From assembly GCA_035276685.1 (NCBI GenBank), contig DATELK010000064.1, forward strand, positions 1-64,000: DNA of 64,000 bases. The letters run 5' to 3'. Shown here piece after piece: positions 26,177 to 34,788 of the stretch. Under the pieces are notes generated by a model that was given only the letters and a program-made list of their open reading frames with translations, was not told the DNA's origin and did not search any database. The stretch is from JACVRN01 sp035276685 (GTDB lineage: Bacteria > Acidobacteriota > Blastocatellia > Pyrinomonadales > Pyrinomonadaceae). The stretch's first letter is position 1. Every line of letters starts with the position of its first letter. The position numbers were made by a program, and so were the translations under genes.

Positions 26177-27259
26177 TCATTTCGCCTGCGCCTGTTTATA
26201 AGCTGCTTCGATGCCGGGCGAGACGACGTAGGTCTGGAAGATAAAGCTCTTCAGCTGGCTCGCTCCGGCGAACTCCCTGCGAAGCTCTTCCAGTTGGACG
26301 CTCTTTCGCGCCTGCTCTAAGGTTTCGCCGCGCCGGACTGCCGCCTCCGTCTGGCTGTTGATTGAATCGAGCAGCCGTATCATTCGCCTCACGTAAGAGT
26401 CGTCGCGCATCACTGGGCCGTGGCCGGGCACTATGATTTTCGGCTTAAGGTCAATGAGCCTGCGAAGCGTCGCGGCGTAATCAATGGGCAGAGAGGTTGA
26501 GCCCACGAGCGGGACTGGATGGACTATGAGGTCGCCCGATGCCAGTATGCCTTCCTCCGGAAGATAAACGATGAGGTCTGCGGGAGTGTGGCCGCCGCCG
26601 ATGTGCAGAATCTCTACGGTGCGCGAGCCGCGTCTCAAGGTCAGGCTCTCTTTAACGGTGAGGGTGGGCGCTATGATTTGAAGCGAAGGGATGCTCTCCA
26701 GATATCTTTCCAGAAGAAACGCGTCCTTCAGGTAGCTCATGCTCTCTTCTTCCGTCAAATCCTGCCCGGCCAGATTCTTCTTCTTCTCGACCTGACCTTG
26801 AAAGAGCTTGATGAGACGGGGCGTGTTATCCTGCAAGCCCTTGCGGTTCTTCGCGCCCGTCTCTGCCATGTCACGAACGGCGCTCTCGTGGCCTATGAAC
26901 TCGACACTGGGGAAGGCGTCGCGGTAGACCTGATTGCCCGTGATGTGGTCGTCGTGCCAGTGAGTGTTGACGACGTAGCGGACGGGCTTGTCTGTAAGTT
27001 TCTTGAGCGCGGCCAGCACTTCTCTAGTGGAAGCGAGGCTGAAATTTGAGTCGACGACGATTACGTCCCGCTCGCCTATGATGAAAAGATTGTTCGCGTC
27101 GAACATGAGCCCCGGCGGCTCGCGTCTTACGACCGCGTAAACGCCCTCGCTCAGCTTCTGCACGTCAAAACGGGGAGAGTCCGCCGCGCCCGGAGATGAA
27201 ATGAAAAGAATCAGGCAGAAGGATGCGGCGAGACCACTTCTCAGCAGTGCTTTTATCAT
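26177..27259 (-). CDS. Exported metallo-beta-lactamase-fold hydrolase
   Basis: 360 residues with a signal peptide (MIKALLRSGLAASFCLILFI). The metal-binding motif is NTHWHDDHITGN (HxHxDH), with further ligands in GGGHTPADLIVYLP and the terminal VPGHGPVMRDD. This matches the SoxH/quinoprotein-relay-like branch of the family. The stop codon lies 1 bp past a family B repeat. It starts 6 bp after the amidohydrolase stop on the same strand, so the two form an operon. Confidence 0.9.
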   Translation of the reverse strand: MIKALLRSGLAASFCLILFISSPGAADSPRFDVQKLSEGVYAVVRREPPGLMFDANNLFIIGERDVIVVDSNFSLASTREVLAALKKLTDKPVRYVVNTHWHDDHITGNQVYRDAFPSVEFIGHESAVRDMAETGAKNRKGLQDNTPRLIKLFQGQVEKKKNLAGQDLTEEESMSYLKDAFLLERYLESIPSLQIIAPTLTVKESLTLRRGSRTVEILHIGGGHTPADLIVYLPEEGILASGDLIVHPVPLVGSTSLPIDYAATLRRLIDLKPKIIVPGHGPVMRDDSYVRRMIRLLDSINSQTEAAVRRGETLEQARKSVQLEELRREFAGASQLKSFIFQTYVVSPGIEAAYKQAQAK

Positions 27260-27265
27260 CTTCTC

Positions 27266-28732
27266 TCAACCCCTAACCCATCCGTACTGGGTGTTGGAGG
27301 GTCGCGCTCCCTCGGCGCGGTACTTCTGCTTGAGCCGCGTCACGTAGTCCGAGGGGATGGCGTTCATCTTCGCCTTCACGTCGATGCCGTAGACTCTCGC
27401 TGAATTGAGCCCTAGAATCTTCTCCTTGACTCTGTTTGTTAGCGGCTTGAAGCCGAAGCGCTTCATCAAATCCTCAGGCATCTGTAGCCTACGAAACGCC
27501 TCTATCTGCCACTGCGGGCTGCCCCACCAGATTGAGTCCGTTCCCCACAGCACGTGGTCTTCACCGAAAGCGTCTATCATCATCCCCAAAAGATAAGCGC
27601 AAAGCAGAGGCTGCGTGATGACGGTCATACCGAACGTCGTGCCCAAATCCATGTAGACGTTCGTCATCTTCGGCGTGCGCTTACGAGCTTCGCACAGGTC
27701 TGAGACCCAAGGGATGTAAGGCTTGGTCTTGAAGCCTGCGGCTGCGGCCTCGCGCACGTCCGCGACACCCTTGAAGCCAGCGTGATAGATGAGAAAGTTC
27801 AGGTCAGGGAAATCCTGCGCGGCCTTGGGCACGTCGCGCGTCCCGCTGTGCTCCAAGTCCCAGCCGGGAAGCGGCAGCCCCTTGTGAACACAGATATTCT
27901 TTATCCCAATCTTTCTTGAATACTCGTAGGCCGGATAAGCCACCTTTTCATCGTCCATCCACCAGCCAAGACTTCCGTCCGCGAGAGGCTGGCCCGGATA
28001 GCCCTTCCACGCCTCTACTTTAAGACGCTCGTGCTGCCGCTGCATCTCTTCCATGTCGCGCTTTCCCAAATCGGGCGAGAAGAGACCGTGCGCTATGATG
28101 CGGCGCGAGCGCGCAAGGCCGTTTATCTCTGCGCGCGTCTCAATCATCTCTGCGGGCGGAAGCACGTTGTCGGCGTCAGTCTTGGCAGGAAGCCCTGTGA
28201 TGACTGCCATCACGGTGTCGCTGTCGAGGAACATCTCCTTGATGTAGTTGGCAAGGTAAAGGTCTTGCCACTTGTGCTCGCGCCCCTCAAGTGCCTTGTT
28301 GCCCCATGCCGCGCCCGCGTCCCTGTAGCGCAACAGGGGCGGCACGCTTATCTGCTTACCAGCCTCTACGTGATGCGTGTGTATGTCGAAGATGAACTCT
28401 TTTTTGGGAAACTTCTCGTCGGTCGCCTTCGATTCAAAAAGCTCTTCGGCCCCGACGTTAAAGAAGCTGCCGAAGACGCTGTTCATGGCGAGGAAGGCTG
28501 CGGCCATTCCCCCGCTCGATGCGAGGAACTGGCGGCGAGAGACGTTCAAACGCTTGGCGGATTGGTCTGCCATCTCAAGCAGGCGATGCTCAACAAGCTG
28601 CTGCTCGCGTGTCTTCTCGGGCGGCACGAACTCTTCGTTAGAGATTATCTGCGTAGGCAATGGCAGGTTCAGGTTAAGGCGTGCGTCCTCGTCACACTTT
28701 CGCGTCCAATACTTCCGTCCGTTTCGCTTCAT
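27266..28732 (-). CDS. Tat-exported amidohydrolase (amidohydro-rel / ACMSD-like fold)
   Basis: 488 residues. After a polar N-terminus of about 60 residues, NVSRRQFLASSGGMAAAFLA is a twin-arginine signal. The TIM-barrel domain starts FIFDIHTHHVEAGK (HxH metal site), with a histidine in ICVHKGLP, LNFLIYHAGFKG, and the late aspartate in VLWGTDSIWWGSPQW. These features fit the amidohydrolase-2/aminocarboxymuconate-semialdehyde-decarboxylase superfamily. The reaction is unknown. It is followed by the exported MBL-fold hydrolase with a 6-bp gap, which points to a shared extracytoplasmic catabolic or detoxifying step. Confidence 0.87.
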   Translation of the reverse strand: MKRNGRKYWTRKCDEDARLNLNLPLPTQIISNEEFVPPEKTREQQLVEHRLLEMADQSAKRLNVSRRQFLASSGGMAAAFLAMNSVFGSFFNVGAEELFESKATDEKFPKKEFIFDIHTHHVEAGKQISVPPLLRYRDAGAAWGNKALEGREHKWQDLYLANYIKEMFLDSDTVMAVITGLPAKTDADNVLPPAEMIETRAEINGLARSRRIIAHGLFSPDLGKRDMEEMQRQHERLKVEAWKGYPGQPLADGSLGWWMDDEKVAYPAYEYSRKIGIKNICVHKGLPLPGWDLEHSGTRDVPKAAQDFPDLNFLIYHAGFKGVADVREAAAAGFKTKPYIPWVSDLCEARKRTPKMTNVYMDLGTTFGMTVITQPLLCAYLLGMMIDAFGEDHVLWGTDSIWWGSPQWQIEAFRRLQMPEDLMKRFGFKPLTNRVKEKILGLNSARVYGIDVKAKMNAIPSDYVTRLKQKYRAEGARPSNTQYGWVRG

Positions 28733-28849
28733 GGCCCTCTTCTTAATCGGCAGGTCAGTCAGGATAAAGCGCGAATCATCGCACTTAAAAGAGCGAAGCT
28801 GAAGTTTTTTGTGACGGAAGGGTCTAAAGCAGGGACGAACGTGCTAACA

Positions 28850-28951
28850 CAGGTCAGTACCGCCTGCGGTAGCGGGCGGGTATTAGTTTATCTAGAGTCA
28901 TGATTAAGACTAAAAGAGACCCGCCCGGCTTACGCAGGCGGTACTGACCTG
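28850..28951. repeat. Long inverted repeat, family B, copy 4
   Basis: CAGGTCAGTACCGCCTGCGG and GTAGCGGGCGGG are mirrored by CCCGCCCGGCTTACGCAGGC and GGTACTGACCTG around the loop TCTAGAGTCATGATTAAG. It sits 9 bp from the stop of the Spy-like gene, between that gene and the amidohydrolase promoter. Confidence 0.9.
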
Positions 28952-28959
28952 TTTATCCC

Positions 28960-29478
28960 TCAAAAGGGCTCGTCGTCGGGCGGTGGTGGCGGAGGAGGCG
29001 GCGGCTGGCGGCGCTGGCGCATCTGGTCAAAGCGTGCGCGCTGCTCCGGCGTCAGCAGGCTGTAGAGCTTTGCTTCCATTCGCTTGTGCTCGACTACCAG
29101 CTCTGCGAAGGTCTGCGCCTGCTGTGCGGCGAGCGCACGCACCTGCGCTTCGTCAAATTGCCCGCCCGCAGTCGCCTCGTCCAGCTGCCTGCGCTCTTCA
29201 TCCATCTTTCGCCTCAATGTCTCAAGCGTCGCACGCGAAGATGACATGAAGGCTTTTATCTCCGCCTGCTGCGCGTCCGTCAGGTTAAGCTCGCGCGTTA
29301 GGTGGTCTAGCGGCGGCAGCCCAAAGGGCGGAGGCGGCGGAGGCGGCGGAGGCGGCGGCTTTATCTCTCCGGGCCGGGGCGGTCGCGCGTTGCCCGCGCC
29401 TCTCTGTGCCGTGACAGCGATGGCGCAGAAGACCAGCACCGCTCCCATGCCTATGATTATCGCAATCCGTTTGTTCAT
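28960..29478 (-). CDS. Spy/CpxP-like periplasmic protein (1 of 2)
   Basis: 172 residues. A signal peptide (MNKRIAIIIGMGAVLVFCAI) is followed by a polyproline tract, then an all-helical region with the LTxxQ-type motifs LTDAQQAEIKAF and LTPEQRARFDQM that mark Spy/CpxP/ZraP family periplasmic chaperones. The C-terminus is again polyproline. ATG at 29478 has AGGAG upstream. It is divergently placed to a histidine kinase/response regulator pair (starts 160 bp apart), in the manner of cpxP next to cpxRA, so it is probably a target of that pair and a modulator of the sensor. Confidence 0.82.
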   Translation of the reverse strand: MNKRIAIIIGMGAVLVFCAIAVTAQRGAGNARPPRPGEIKPPPPPPPPPPPFGLPPLDHLTRELNLTDAQQAEIKAFMSSSRATLETLRRKMDEERRQLDEATAGGQFDEAQVRALAAQQAQTFAELVVEHKRMEAKLYSLLTPEQRARFDQMRQRRQPPPPPPPPPDDEPF

Positions 29479-29638
29479 TGTCTCGATTCTCCTCTCAGGG
29501 ATTTTCATTAATCTTAACTAGAAAGTATTCGGCGGCGTGTAAAGCTTCGGTAAAGAGAGGCGCGGTTTGTAAAGAGGAGGTAAATTCTACTGGCCCGAAC
29601 GTTCGTGCAGCCGTTTTTGAAAGCTATAATGGCGCGTG

Positions 29639-31651
29639 ATGAAGAGAGCGCGCTTGAAGTCCGGCTGGCTGTTGATTGGCTCGGTGGCTTTGTTGCTGCT
29701 CGTGTCCGTGGCAGCCGTCATGCAGTACCGATGGATTAACAGGGCGAGCGAGGCAGACCGCCAGCAGCAGAGAGAATTTCTTGACGCCGCGCTCAGGAAC
29801 TTCGCGGACGATTTCAGAGAGCGAATACACGACCCGCTCCCCTACTTCAGACCTTCCCCGACAGTTGCGCCCGACACAGCCTTTGAATCTCACCTGTCAA
29901 ACCTCTTCCTTCAGTGGCGCGCAACGGCAGAGCGCCCGCAGATGATTAGCTCCATCAGCTTCGGGATGGAAAGCGCGAGCGGCATAAGCTTCAGGCGGCT
30001 CGCGGCGGAAGACAAGCAGTTCAGGGAGGCTACCTGGCCCGAATCATTGAAGCTCTACCGCACGATACTTGAGAACCGACTCAGGATGCCTGGCGGCGAG
30101 CCGCCGCTCTTTCCCAACGGCTTCGCCCTCGAAGTCTCCGAAGGAAGACCCGTGCTTGTCTTCCCGCTCGTGGTGAGCAGCGAGCCGCCTCCGCCGTCCG
30201 AGCCGGAAGCGCCGCGTGCCGCCACCGCGCCTTCGCCCGAAGGTGCGCCTCAAGGTGGCCCGCCGCAGGGACGCATGCCTCCCTTCGCCACAGACCCCGA
30301 AGCGCTGCTTAGACAGCTTAAGCCCGCGCCACCCGAAGGCCGCGTGCGCGTGCCTGACCTGAAGGGCTGGTGCTTTCTTGAGTTCGATTCGAGTTACCTT
30401 GAGCAGTACCTGCTGCCGGAGCTAGTCAACCGCCACCTGGGGCATGACCCGCTCAGGGACTACATGGCGGCAGTCGTGATGGGCAGCCCCGTCAAATTCC
30501 TTTACCGCTCCGACCAGTCACTGAGCATGGATTCTCTCTCGTCGAACGATGCGGAGATAATCATCTTCAGCCCGCACCTGCAACCGGGCCGCCCTCCGCG
30601 CATGCCGCCGGGAGGCCCTCCGCCTGAAGCAGGGCCGCCACCCGGCACCGGCCCACCCGTGCAGCGGCCCCCGCGCGAAGGGCCGCCGCCACCGCCGCCG
30701 CCATTTCCCGGCGCGAGAAGGCCGCCGCCCAATGCTCAGCTTGGAAGAGTCGAGAATGCAGACCCTGACTCGTGGCGGCTACTGGTCAAAAGCAGGTCTG
30801 GCTCTCTTGACGAGTTGATTGACAGGACGCGCCGCCGCAACCTCGCCTTGAGCTTCGGCACGCTGCTCTTGCTAGCGGGCAGCACAGTTATGCTCGCGCT
30901 TGCTACACGACGGGCAAGGGGCCTAGCGGCGCAGCAGATGGAGTTCGTCGCGGGCGTCTCGCACGAACTGCGAACGCCGCTCACGGTCATTCAATCCACC
31001 AGCTATAATCTCTCGCGCGGCATGATTCAAGACCCCGAGCGCGTGGAGAAGTACGGCCTGGTGATACAGAGAGAGGCGCGTCGTCTCATAAACCAAATCG
31101 AGCGCATGCTGAGCTTCGCTGGCATACAGTCCGGGCATAAGCTCTACGAGCTTCATGCTGTCAACGCGAGTGAAATCATCACGCGGGCGCTTGACGAATA
31201 CAGAACGGCTCTTGAAGAGGGCGGGTGGACTGTCGAGACAAGCGTGCCGGAAGATTTGCCGCCTGTGATGGCGGACGCGCAGGCGCTTGAGAGCACCGTG
31301 GAGAATCTAATAGAGAACGCGCTGAAGTATGCCGCAGAAGGCAGGTGGCTGCGCGTAGCCGCGACGAGCTCGCGAGGACGACGCGGGCCGGAGGTGCGTA
31401 TTACGGTCTCAGACCACGGGCCGGGAATAAGCTCGGCAGACCTTCCGCACATCTTCAAGCCCTTCTACAGAGGACAGGGCTTTTCGTCCTCCACGATTCA
31501 CGGCTCGGGCCTCGGCCTCTGTCTGGTGGAGCGGCACATGCGCGCTCAGGGCGGAAGCGTCGCGGTAGAGTCATCCCAAAGGGAAGGCACTACGTTCACG
31601 CTTCATGTGCCCGCGATTGAAGAGAAGGAGACGGAGAGCAGCTCGGACTAA
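29639..31651 (+). CDS. Membrane sensor histidine kinase with Pro-rich periplasmic domain
   Basis: 670 residues. One transmembrane segment at about 13-33 and a second at about 401-421 enclose a large periplasmic domain that contains two Pro-rich stretches (near 195-225 and 325-370). The cytoplasmic part has HisKA with His442 in GVSHELRTPLTV and HATPase_c motifs NLIENALKYA, DHGPGI and GSGLGLCLVERHM. GTG at 29636 is a possible alternative start. The next gene begins 1 bp after the stop. The pair resembles EnvZ/CpxA-type envelope sensing. Confidence 0.93.
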   Translation: MKRARLKSGWLLIGSVALLLLVSVAAVMQYRWINRASEADRQQQREFLDAALRNFADDFRERIHDPLPYFRPSPTVAPDTAFESHLSNLFLQWRATAERPQMISSISFGMESASGISFRRLAAEDKQFREATWPESLKLYRTILENRLRMPGGEPPLFPNGFALEVSEGRPVLVFPLVVSSEPPPPSEPEAPRAATAPSPEGAPQGGPPQGRMPPFATDPEALLRQLKPAPPEGRVRVPDLKGWCFLEFDSSYLEQYLLPELVNRHLGHDPLRDYMAAVVMGSPVKFLYRSDQSLSMDSLSSNDAEIIIFSPHLQPGRPPRMPPGGPPPEAGPPPGTGPPVQRPPREGPPPPPPPFPGARRPPPNAQLGRVENADPDSWRLLVKSRSGSLDELIDRTRRRNLALSFGTLLLLAGSTVMLALATRRARGLAAQQMEFVAGVSHELRTPLTVIQSTSYNLSRGMIQDPERVEKYGLVIQREARRLINQIERMLSFAGIQSGHKLYELHAVNASEIITRALDEYRTALEEGGWTVETSVPEDLPPVMADAQALESTVENLIENALKYAAEGRWLRVAATSSRGRRGPEVRITVSDHGPGISSADLPHIFKPFYRGQGFSSSTIHGSGLGLCLVERHMRAQGGSVAVESSQREGTTFTLHVPAIEEKETESSSD

Positions 31652-31652
31652 G

Positions 31653-32351
31653 ATGGCTGATAGATTATTACTCGTGGAAGACGACCCCGGCCTGGTGATG
31701 GCTCTCGCGGATTTACTCTCGGCGGAAGGCTATCAAGTGGAGACGGCTTCGGACGGTCTTCAGGGACTTGAGCGCGCGTCAAATGAAGAGCGTTTCGACC
31801 TCATCATTCTGGACGTGATGCTGCCCGGCAAGAGCGGCTTCGATGTCTGCCGCGACCTTAGACAGCGCGGCGTGGCGACGCCCGTCCTGATGCTGACGGC
31901 GCGCGGGCAGGTGATTGATAAGGTGCTTGGGCTGAAGCTCGGCGCGGACGATTACCTGACGAAGCCGTTCGAGCCGCTTGAGCTTCTGGCGCGCATAGAG
32001 GCCATACTCAGACGCAGGCAGGCCGAAATCTCTTCGCCGGGAACGACCGCCGAGACCTACAGCTTCGGCTCCGTGCGCGTGGACTTTCGCAGCACTGAAG
32101 TTCGCAAGGGCGAAGCGCGCGTGGAGCTTTCGGCACGCGAGTTTCAACTGCTGCGCTACTTCATAGAGCAGCGCGGCACGACGCTTTCCCGCCAGCAGCT
32201 TCTGCATGAAGTCTGGGGCTACGAGACCGAAATCCTCACGCGAACCGTGGACGTTCACGTAGGGCTGCTCAGGCAGAAGCTGGAAGAGGATGTGAAGAAT
32301 CCCCGCCACTTTCTGACCGTGCGGGGCCACGGCTACAAGTTCGTTGATTAA
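31653..32351 (+). CDS. OmpR-family response regulator
   Basis: 232 residues. Receiver domain at 2-118 with Asp54 in IILDVMLPGKSGF and Lys in DDYLTKPFEPLEL, and a winged-helix output domain at about 135-230 (VELSAREFQLLRYF, RTVDVHVGLLRQKLE, FLTVRGHGYKF). Its start is 1 bp after the histidine kinase stop, so it is the cognate partner. A likely target is the divergent Spy-like gene. Confidence 0.95.
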   Translation: MADRLLLVEDDPGLVMALADLLSAEGYQVETASDGLQGLERASNEERFDLIILDVMLPGKSGFDVCRDLRQRGVATPVLMLTARGQVIDKVLGLKLGADDYLTKPFEPLELLARIEAILRRRQAEISSPGTTAETYSFGSVRVDFRSTEVRKGEARVELSAREFQLLRYFIEQRGTTLSRQQLLHEVWGYETEILTRTVDVHVGLLRQKLEEDVKNPRHFLTVRGHGYKFVD

Positions 32352-32369
32352 GGATTGACGCGCTCTCTG

Positions 32370-32675
32370 TTATTCAATCGTCTCTGCTATCAGTAGGGCG
32401 AGTTCCCTTCTCTCTGCGTCGGCCAGTGAGAAGAAGCTTATGCCGTAGCCTTTGGGCTCGTCGTGCTGGCGCACGACCATCCCTGCCAGCTCAAGAATCT
32501 TCCCGCTATGAAGCGGCACGCCTAAGGATATCTTCGTGCCCGCATCCAGCCACATGTCCGTCCTGAGAAAGCAGCCGCTCAGGCTTATGTTCGTGATGGT
32601 CAGCGTGTGCGTGTTGGAGTGCCCCATGTAGGTAGGGATATTGACGTACGCGCGGAGTTTGCGACCTGTGGCCAT
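32370..32675 (-). CDS. PilZ-domain protein
   Basis: 101 residues, single PilZ domain. It has the NISLSGCFLRT element (an N/DxSxxG motif) and GYGISFFSL at the C-terminal end. The N-terminal RxxxR c-di-GMP motif is represented only weakly (GRKLRAY), so nucleotide binding is uncertain. PilZ proteins commonly translate c-di-GMP into surface or motility behaviour. The gene converges with the response regulator (19 bp). Confidence 0.85.
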   Translation of the reverse strand: MATGRKLRAYVNIPTYMGHSNTHTLTITNISLSGCFLRTDMWLDAGTKISLGVPLHSGKILELAGMVVRQHDEPKGYGISFFSLADAERRELALLIAETIE

Positions 32676-32705
32676 CTATCAAGCCTCTCTTATCAAGACA
32701 GAATT

Positions 32706-32848
32706 CAAACAGGGATGGACAGGATAAAAGATAATGCAGAAGGCAGAGTGCAGAATGATGAATGAGAAGAATTATTCAACTTGAATTATTTCTTTCATTC
32801 ATCATTCTGCACTCTGCCTTCTGCATTGTTTCCCGTCCCTGTTAATTT
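32706..32848. repeat. Inverted repeat, family A, copy 6, with a second inverted repeat nested inside
   Basis: Outer arms AAACAGGGATGGACAGGATA and CCGTCCCTGTTAATTT are those of family A, but the middle is replaced or interrupted by a second inverted repeat: AATGCAGAAGGCAGAGTGCA with GAATGATGAATGA on the left and TCATTCATCATTCTGCACTC with TGCCTTCTGCATT on the right. This is the only copy with an inserted second palindrome, and it removes most of the usual inner arm. Confidence 0.88.
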
Positions 32849-32860
32849 CTCTTCCGGCAT

Positions 32861-33721
32861 TTATCCGTTGATGCGGCGGTAGCGCGCCTCTACCAGCATG
32901 TAGAAGCCGTAGGCGAAGAGCCCGGCCGCGACTGTCGCGAGCGCCCACGGGCCGAAGGGCCAGCTTGAAAGAGTATCGAGCGCGGCGTCCAGTCCCTTTG
33001 CCTCCGACGGGTTGAAGTGGCGCGCGGACTGTACGAGGAAGCCTCCGACGATGCAGAAGACTACGCCGCGCGCACAGTAGCCCACGCGGCCCGTCAGCTT
33101 CGCCCAGAACTTTTTCGTCTCGCTCATCTCCCCGAGCTTGAGCCGCTTCCTGAACTTGGCGCTTATCCCCTTGTATATCTGGTAAAGCCCGAAGCCTAAG
33201 ACGCACACCCCGGCGAGCATGACAAGCCACCTGCCGTAAGGCATGGCGAGAAAGCGCGCGACCCAGTCCTGCTGCACCTCTGTGCTGCTGTCAGGGTCGC
33301 CCACGTCAATCAGAACCTTCGCGGCCGAGAGCGCGAGGCCAGCGTAGACAAGACCGCTGCCGACGTAGCCTATGCGAACCAGTATGCCTTTCAGCTTTGT
33401 GCCCTTGTCGTCCGTGTCCGCAATCGCCTGAATCCAGCGCCAGATGACGTAGCCTATGAGGCCGAAGGCTACCGTGCCGAGGACGAACTTTCCGAAGGGC
33501 TGCTCGTGTATGGCTTCAAGCGCGCCGCGAGTGTCCGTGGTCTCGCCTCCCATGCCGAAGGCGGCACGCGTCGCAAGCGCGCCCACGACCATGTAGACCG
33601 CTCCCTTCGTGGCATATCCGAAGCGCGCTATGCGCTCCATCCAGGGATGCGCGGCGACATCCTCTATCACCTCGTCCGCCTGCTCTTTTACCTGCTTGAT
33701 GGATGAATCGGCTCTTTCCAT
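32861..33721 (-). CDS. DUF1206 membrane protein
   Basis: 286 residues. Six hydrophobic segments in three repeated pairs, each starting with an RFGYATKGAVYMVVGAL-like, RIGYVGSGLVYAGLAL or RVGYCARGVVFCIVGG motif, match the DUF1206 repeat. ATG at 33721 has AAGGGG upstream; a longer in-frame version has no ribosome site and an odd basic N-terminus. The function of the family is not known. It is downstream of a DUF2911 gene on the same strand. Confidence 0.88.
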   Translation of the reverse strand: MERADSSIKQVKEQADEVIEDVAAHPWMERIARFGYATKGAVYMVVGALATRAAFGMGGETTDTRGALEAIHEQPFGKFVLGTVAFGLIGYVIWRWIQAIADTDDKGTKLKGILVRIGYVGSGLVYAGLALSAAKVLIDVGDPDSSTEVQQDWVARFLAMPYGRWLVMLAGVCVLGFGLYQIYKGISAKFRKRLKLGEMSETKKFWAKLTGRVGYCARGVVFCIVGGFLVQSARHFNPSEAKGLDAALDTLSSWPFGPWALATVAAGLFAYGFYMLVEARYRRING

Positions 33722-33743
33722 TACCCCTTGCTTTAACGCTCCC

Positions 33744-34676
33744 CTAGTTCTTGGCCGCCTTCCAGTCCGCGAGCCTCTTCTCAAGACGCGCCGTGTCAAC
33801 CTTGTCGGCCTTGCCGCGCGCTATGGCTGCTTCCGCGACCGTCATGGCCTCCGCCTTGCGGCCCGCCATATAGAGCAGCTGCGCCCGTGCAGCAAGGTTC
33901 TGGTAGGTTTCCTTGACCTTTATGGATTGGTCAACCCACTTGAGCGCGTCGTCCCAGCGCTCGTCGTTGGCGTACTGGTTGGCCACCTGTAGCTGTATTC
34001 TCCAGTCCGTAGGATTAGCAGCAATCGCCGCGTCCACCTTCTGACGCATGAGCGCGTCCACGTTCGGCACCTCAATGGTGAAAGGCACCGCGACCTTCTC
34101 CCAGCGAATGAGAACCTGCGCGGTGTTGGCCGTGACGACGGGGAAGCTGAACTGCATCCACTCCTGATTGTCTGCGGCCATCTGCGGCTTGACCTTGACC
34201 CTCAGCACGTCCTTCTTCTCGTCGTAGCTGAAGCTGCCCCACTGGCCCGCGTCCGAGTTGAAGATGACCGTCCACTCGTCGCGCCCCGGAATCGTGTGCA
34301 GGCTGTAAGTCCCTGCGGCGAGCTTCTGGCCGTTAATCATCACGTCGTCCGTGACGGCGAAGGTAGTAGCCTCGTTTGCGCCCGTGCGCCAGACGTGGCC
34401 GTAAGGAACGATGGGCGCGTCCTTCGCGCGCTCGCGCGAATCGTCCAGGGTAGCGGTGCCTGCGGCGGCCGTCGCAGGAGGGTCGCCCCAGATTTTACGT
34501 CCCTTCACACCGGGACGGCTGTAGGTGATGGTGACATCAGTGACGCCTACGGTCTGCATGACGGTGGCCTTCTGGCTCGGGCGCGGAAGACGCACGGCGG
34601 GGGCCTGTGCCTGCGCCGCGCAGACGAACAGCAGCAGAGCGAAGGCGGAAGCATAGAAATGTTTAAGGGAAATCAT
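33744..34676 (-). CDS. Exported DUF2911 protein with C-terminal helical repeats
   Basis: 310 residues. A signal peptide (MISLKHFYASAFALLLFV) leads into DUF2911 (about 25-200), recognised by DVTITYSRPGVKGRKIWG, VPYGHVWRTGANEATTF and AGTYSLHTIPG. The last 100 residues are TPR-like helical pairs (WDDALKWVDQSIKVKETYQN, GRKAEAMTVAEAAI). ATG at 34676 follows AGGAG by 8 nt. The function of DUF2911 is unknown. It may be co-transcribed with DUF1206 (22-bp gap). Confidence 0.9.
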   Translation of the reverse strand: MISLKHFYASAFALLLFVCAAQAQAPAVRLPRPSQKATVMQTVGVTDVTITYSRPGVKGRKIWGDPPATAAAGTATLDDSRERAKDAPIVPYGHVWRTGANEATTFAVTDDVMINGQKLAAGTYSLHTIPGRDEWTVIFNSDAGQWGSFSYDEKKDVLRVKVKPQMAADNQEWMQFSFPVVTANTAQVLIRWEKVAVPFTIEVPNVDALMRQKVDAAIAANPTDWRIQLQVANQYANDERWDDALKWVDQSIKVKETYQNLAARAQLLYMAGRKAEAMTVAEAAIARGKADKVDTARLEKRLADWKAAKN

Positions 34677-34788
34677 CTTTCTTTCTCCTGACAGAATTTG
34701 AAGCAATGTATTAGCAGCGCTTTGACGTTGTCAACAAGATACCGTCCAGCGCCAGCGTTATCGTGCGTTTACATGAATAAATTGATTG

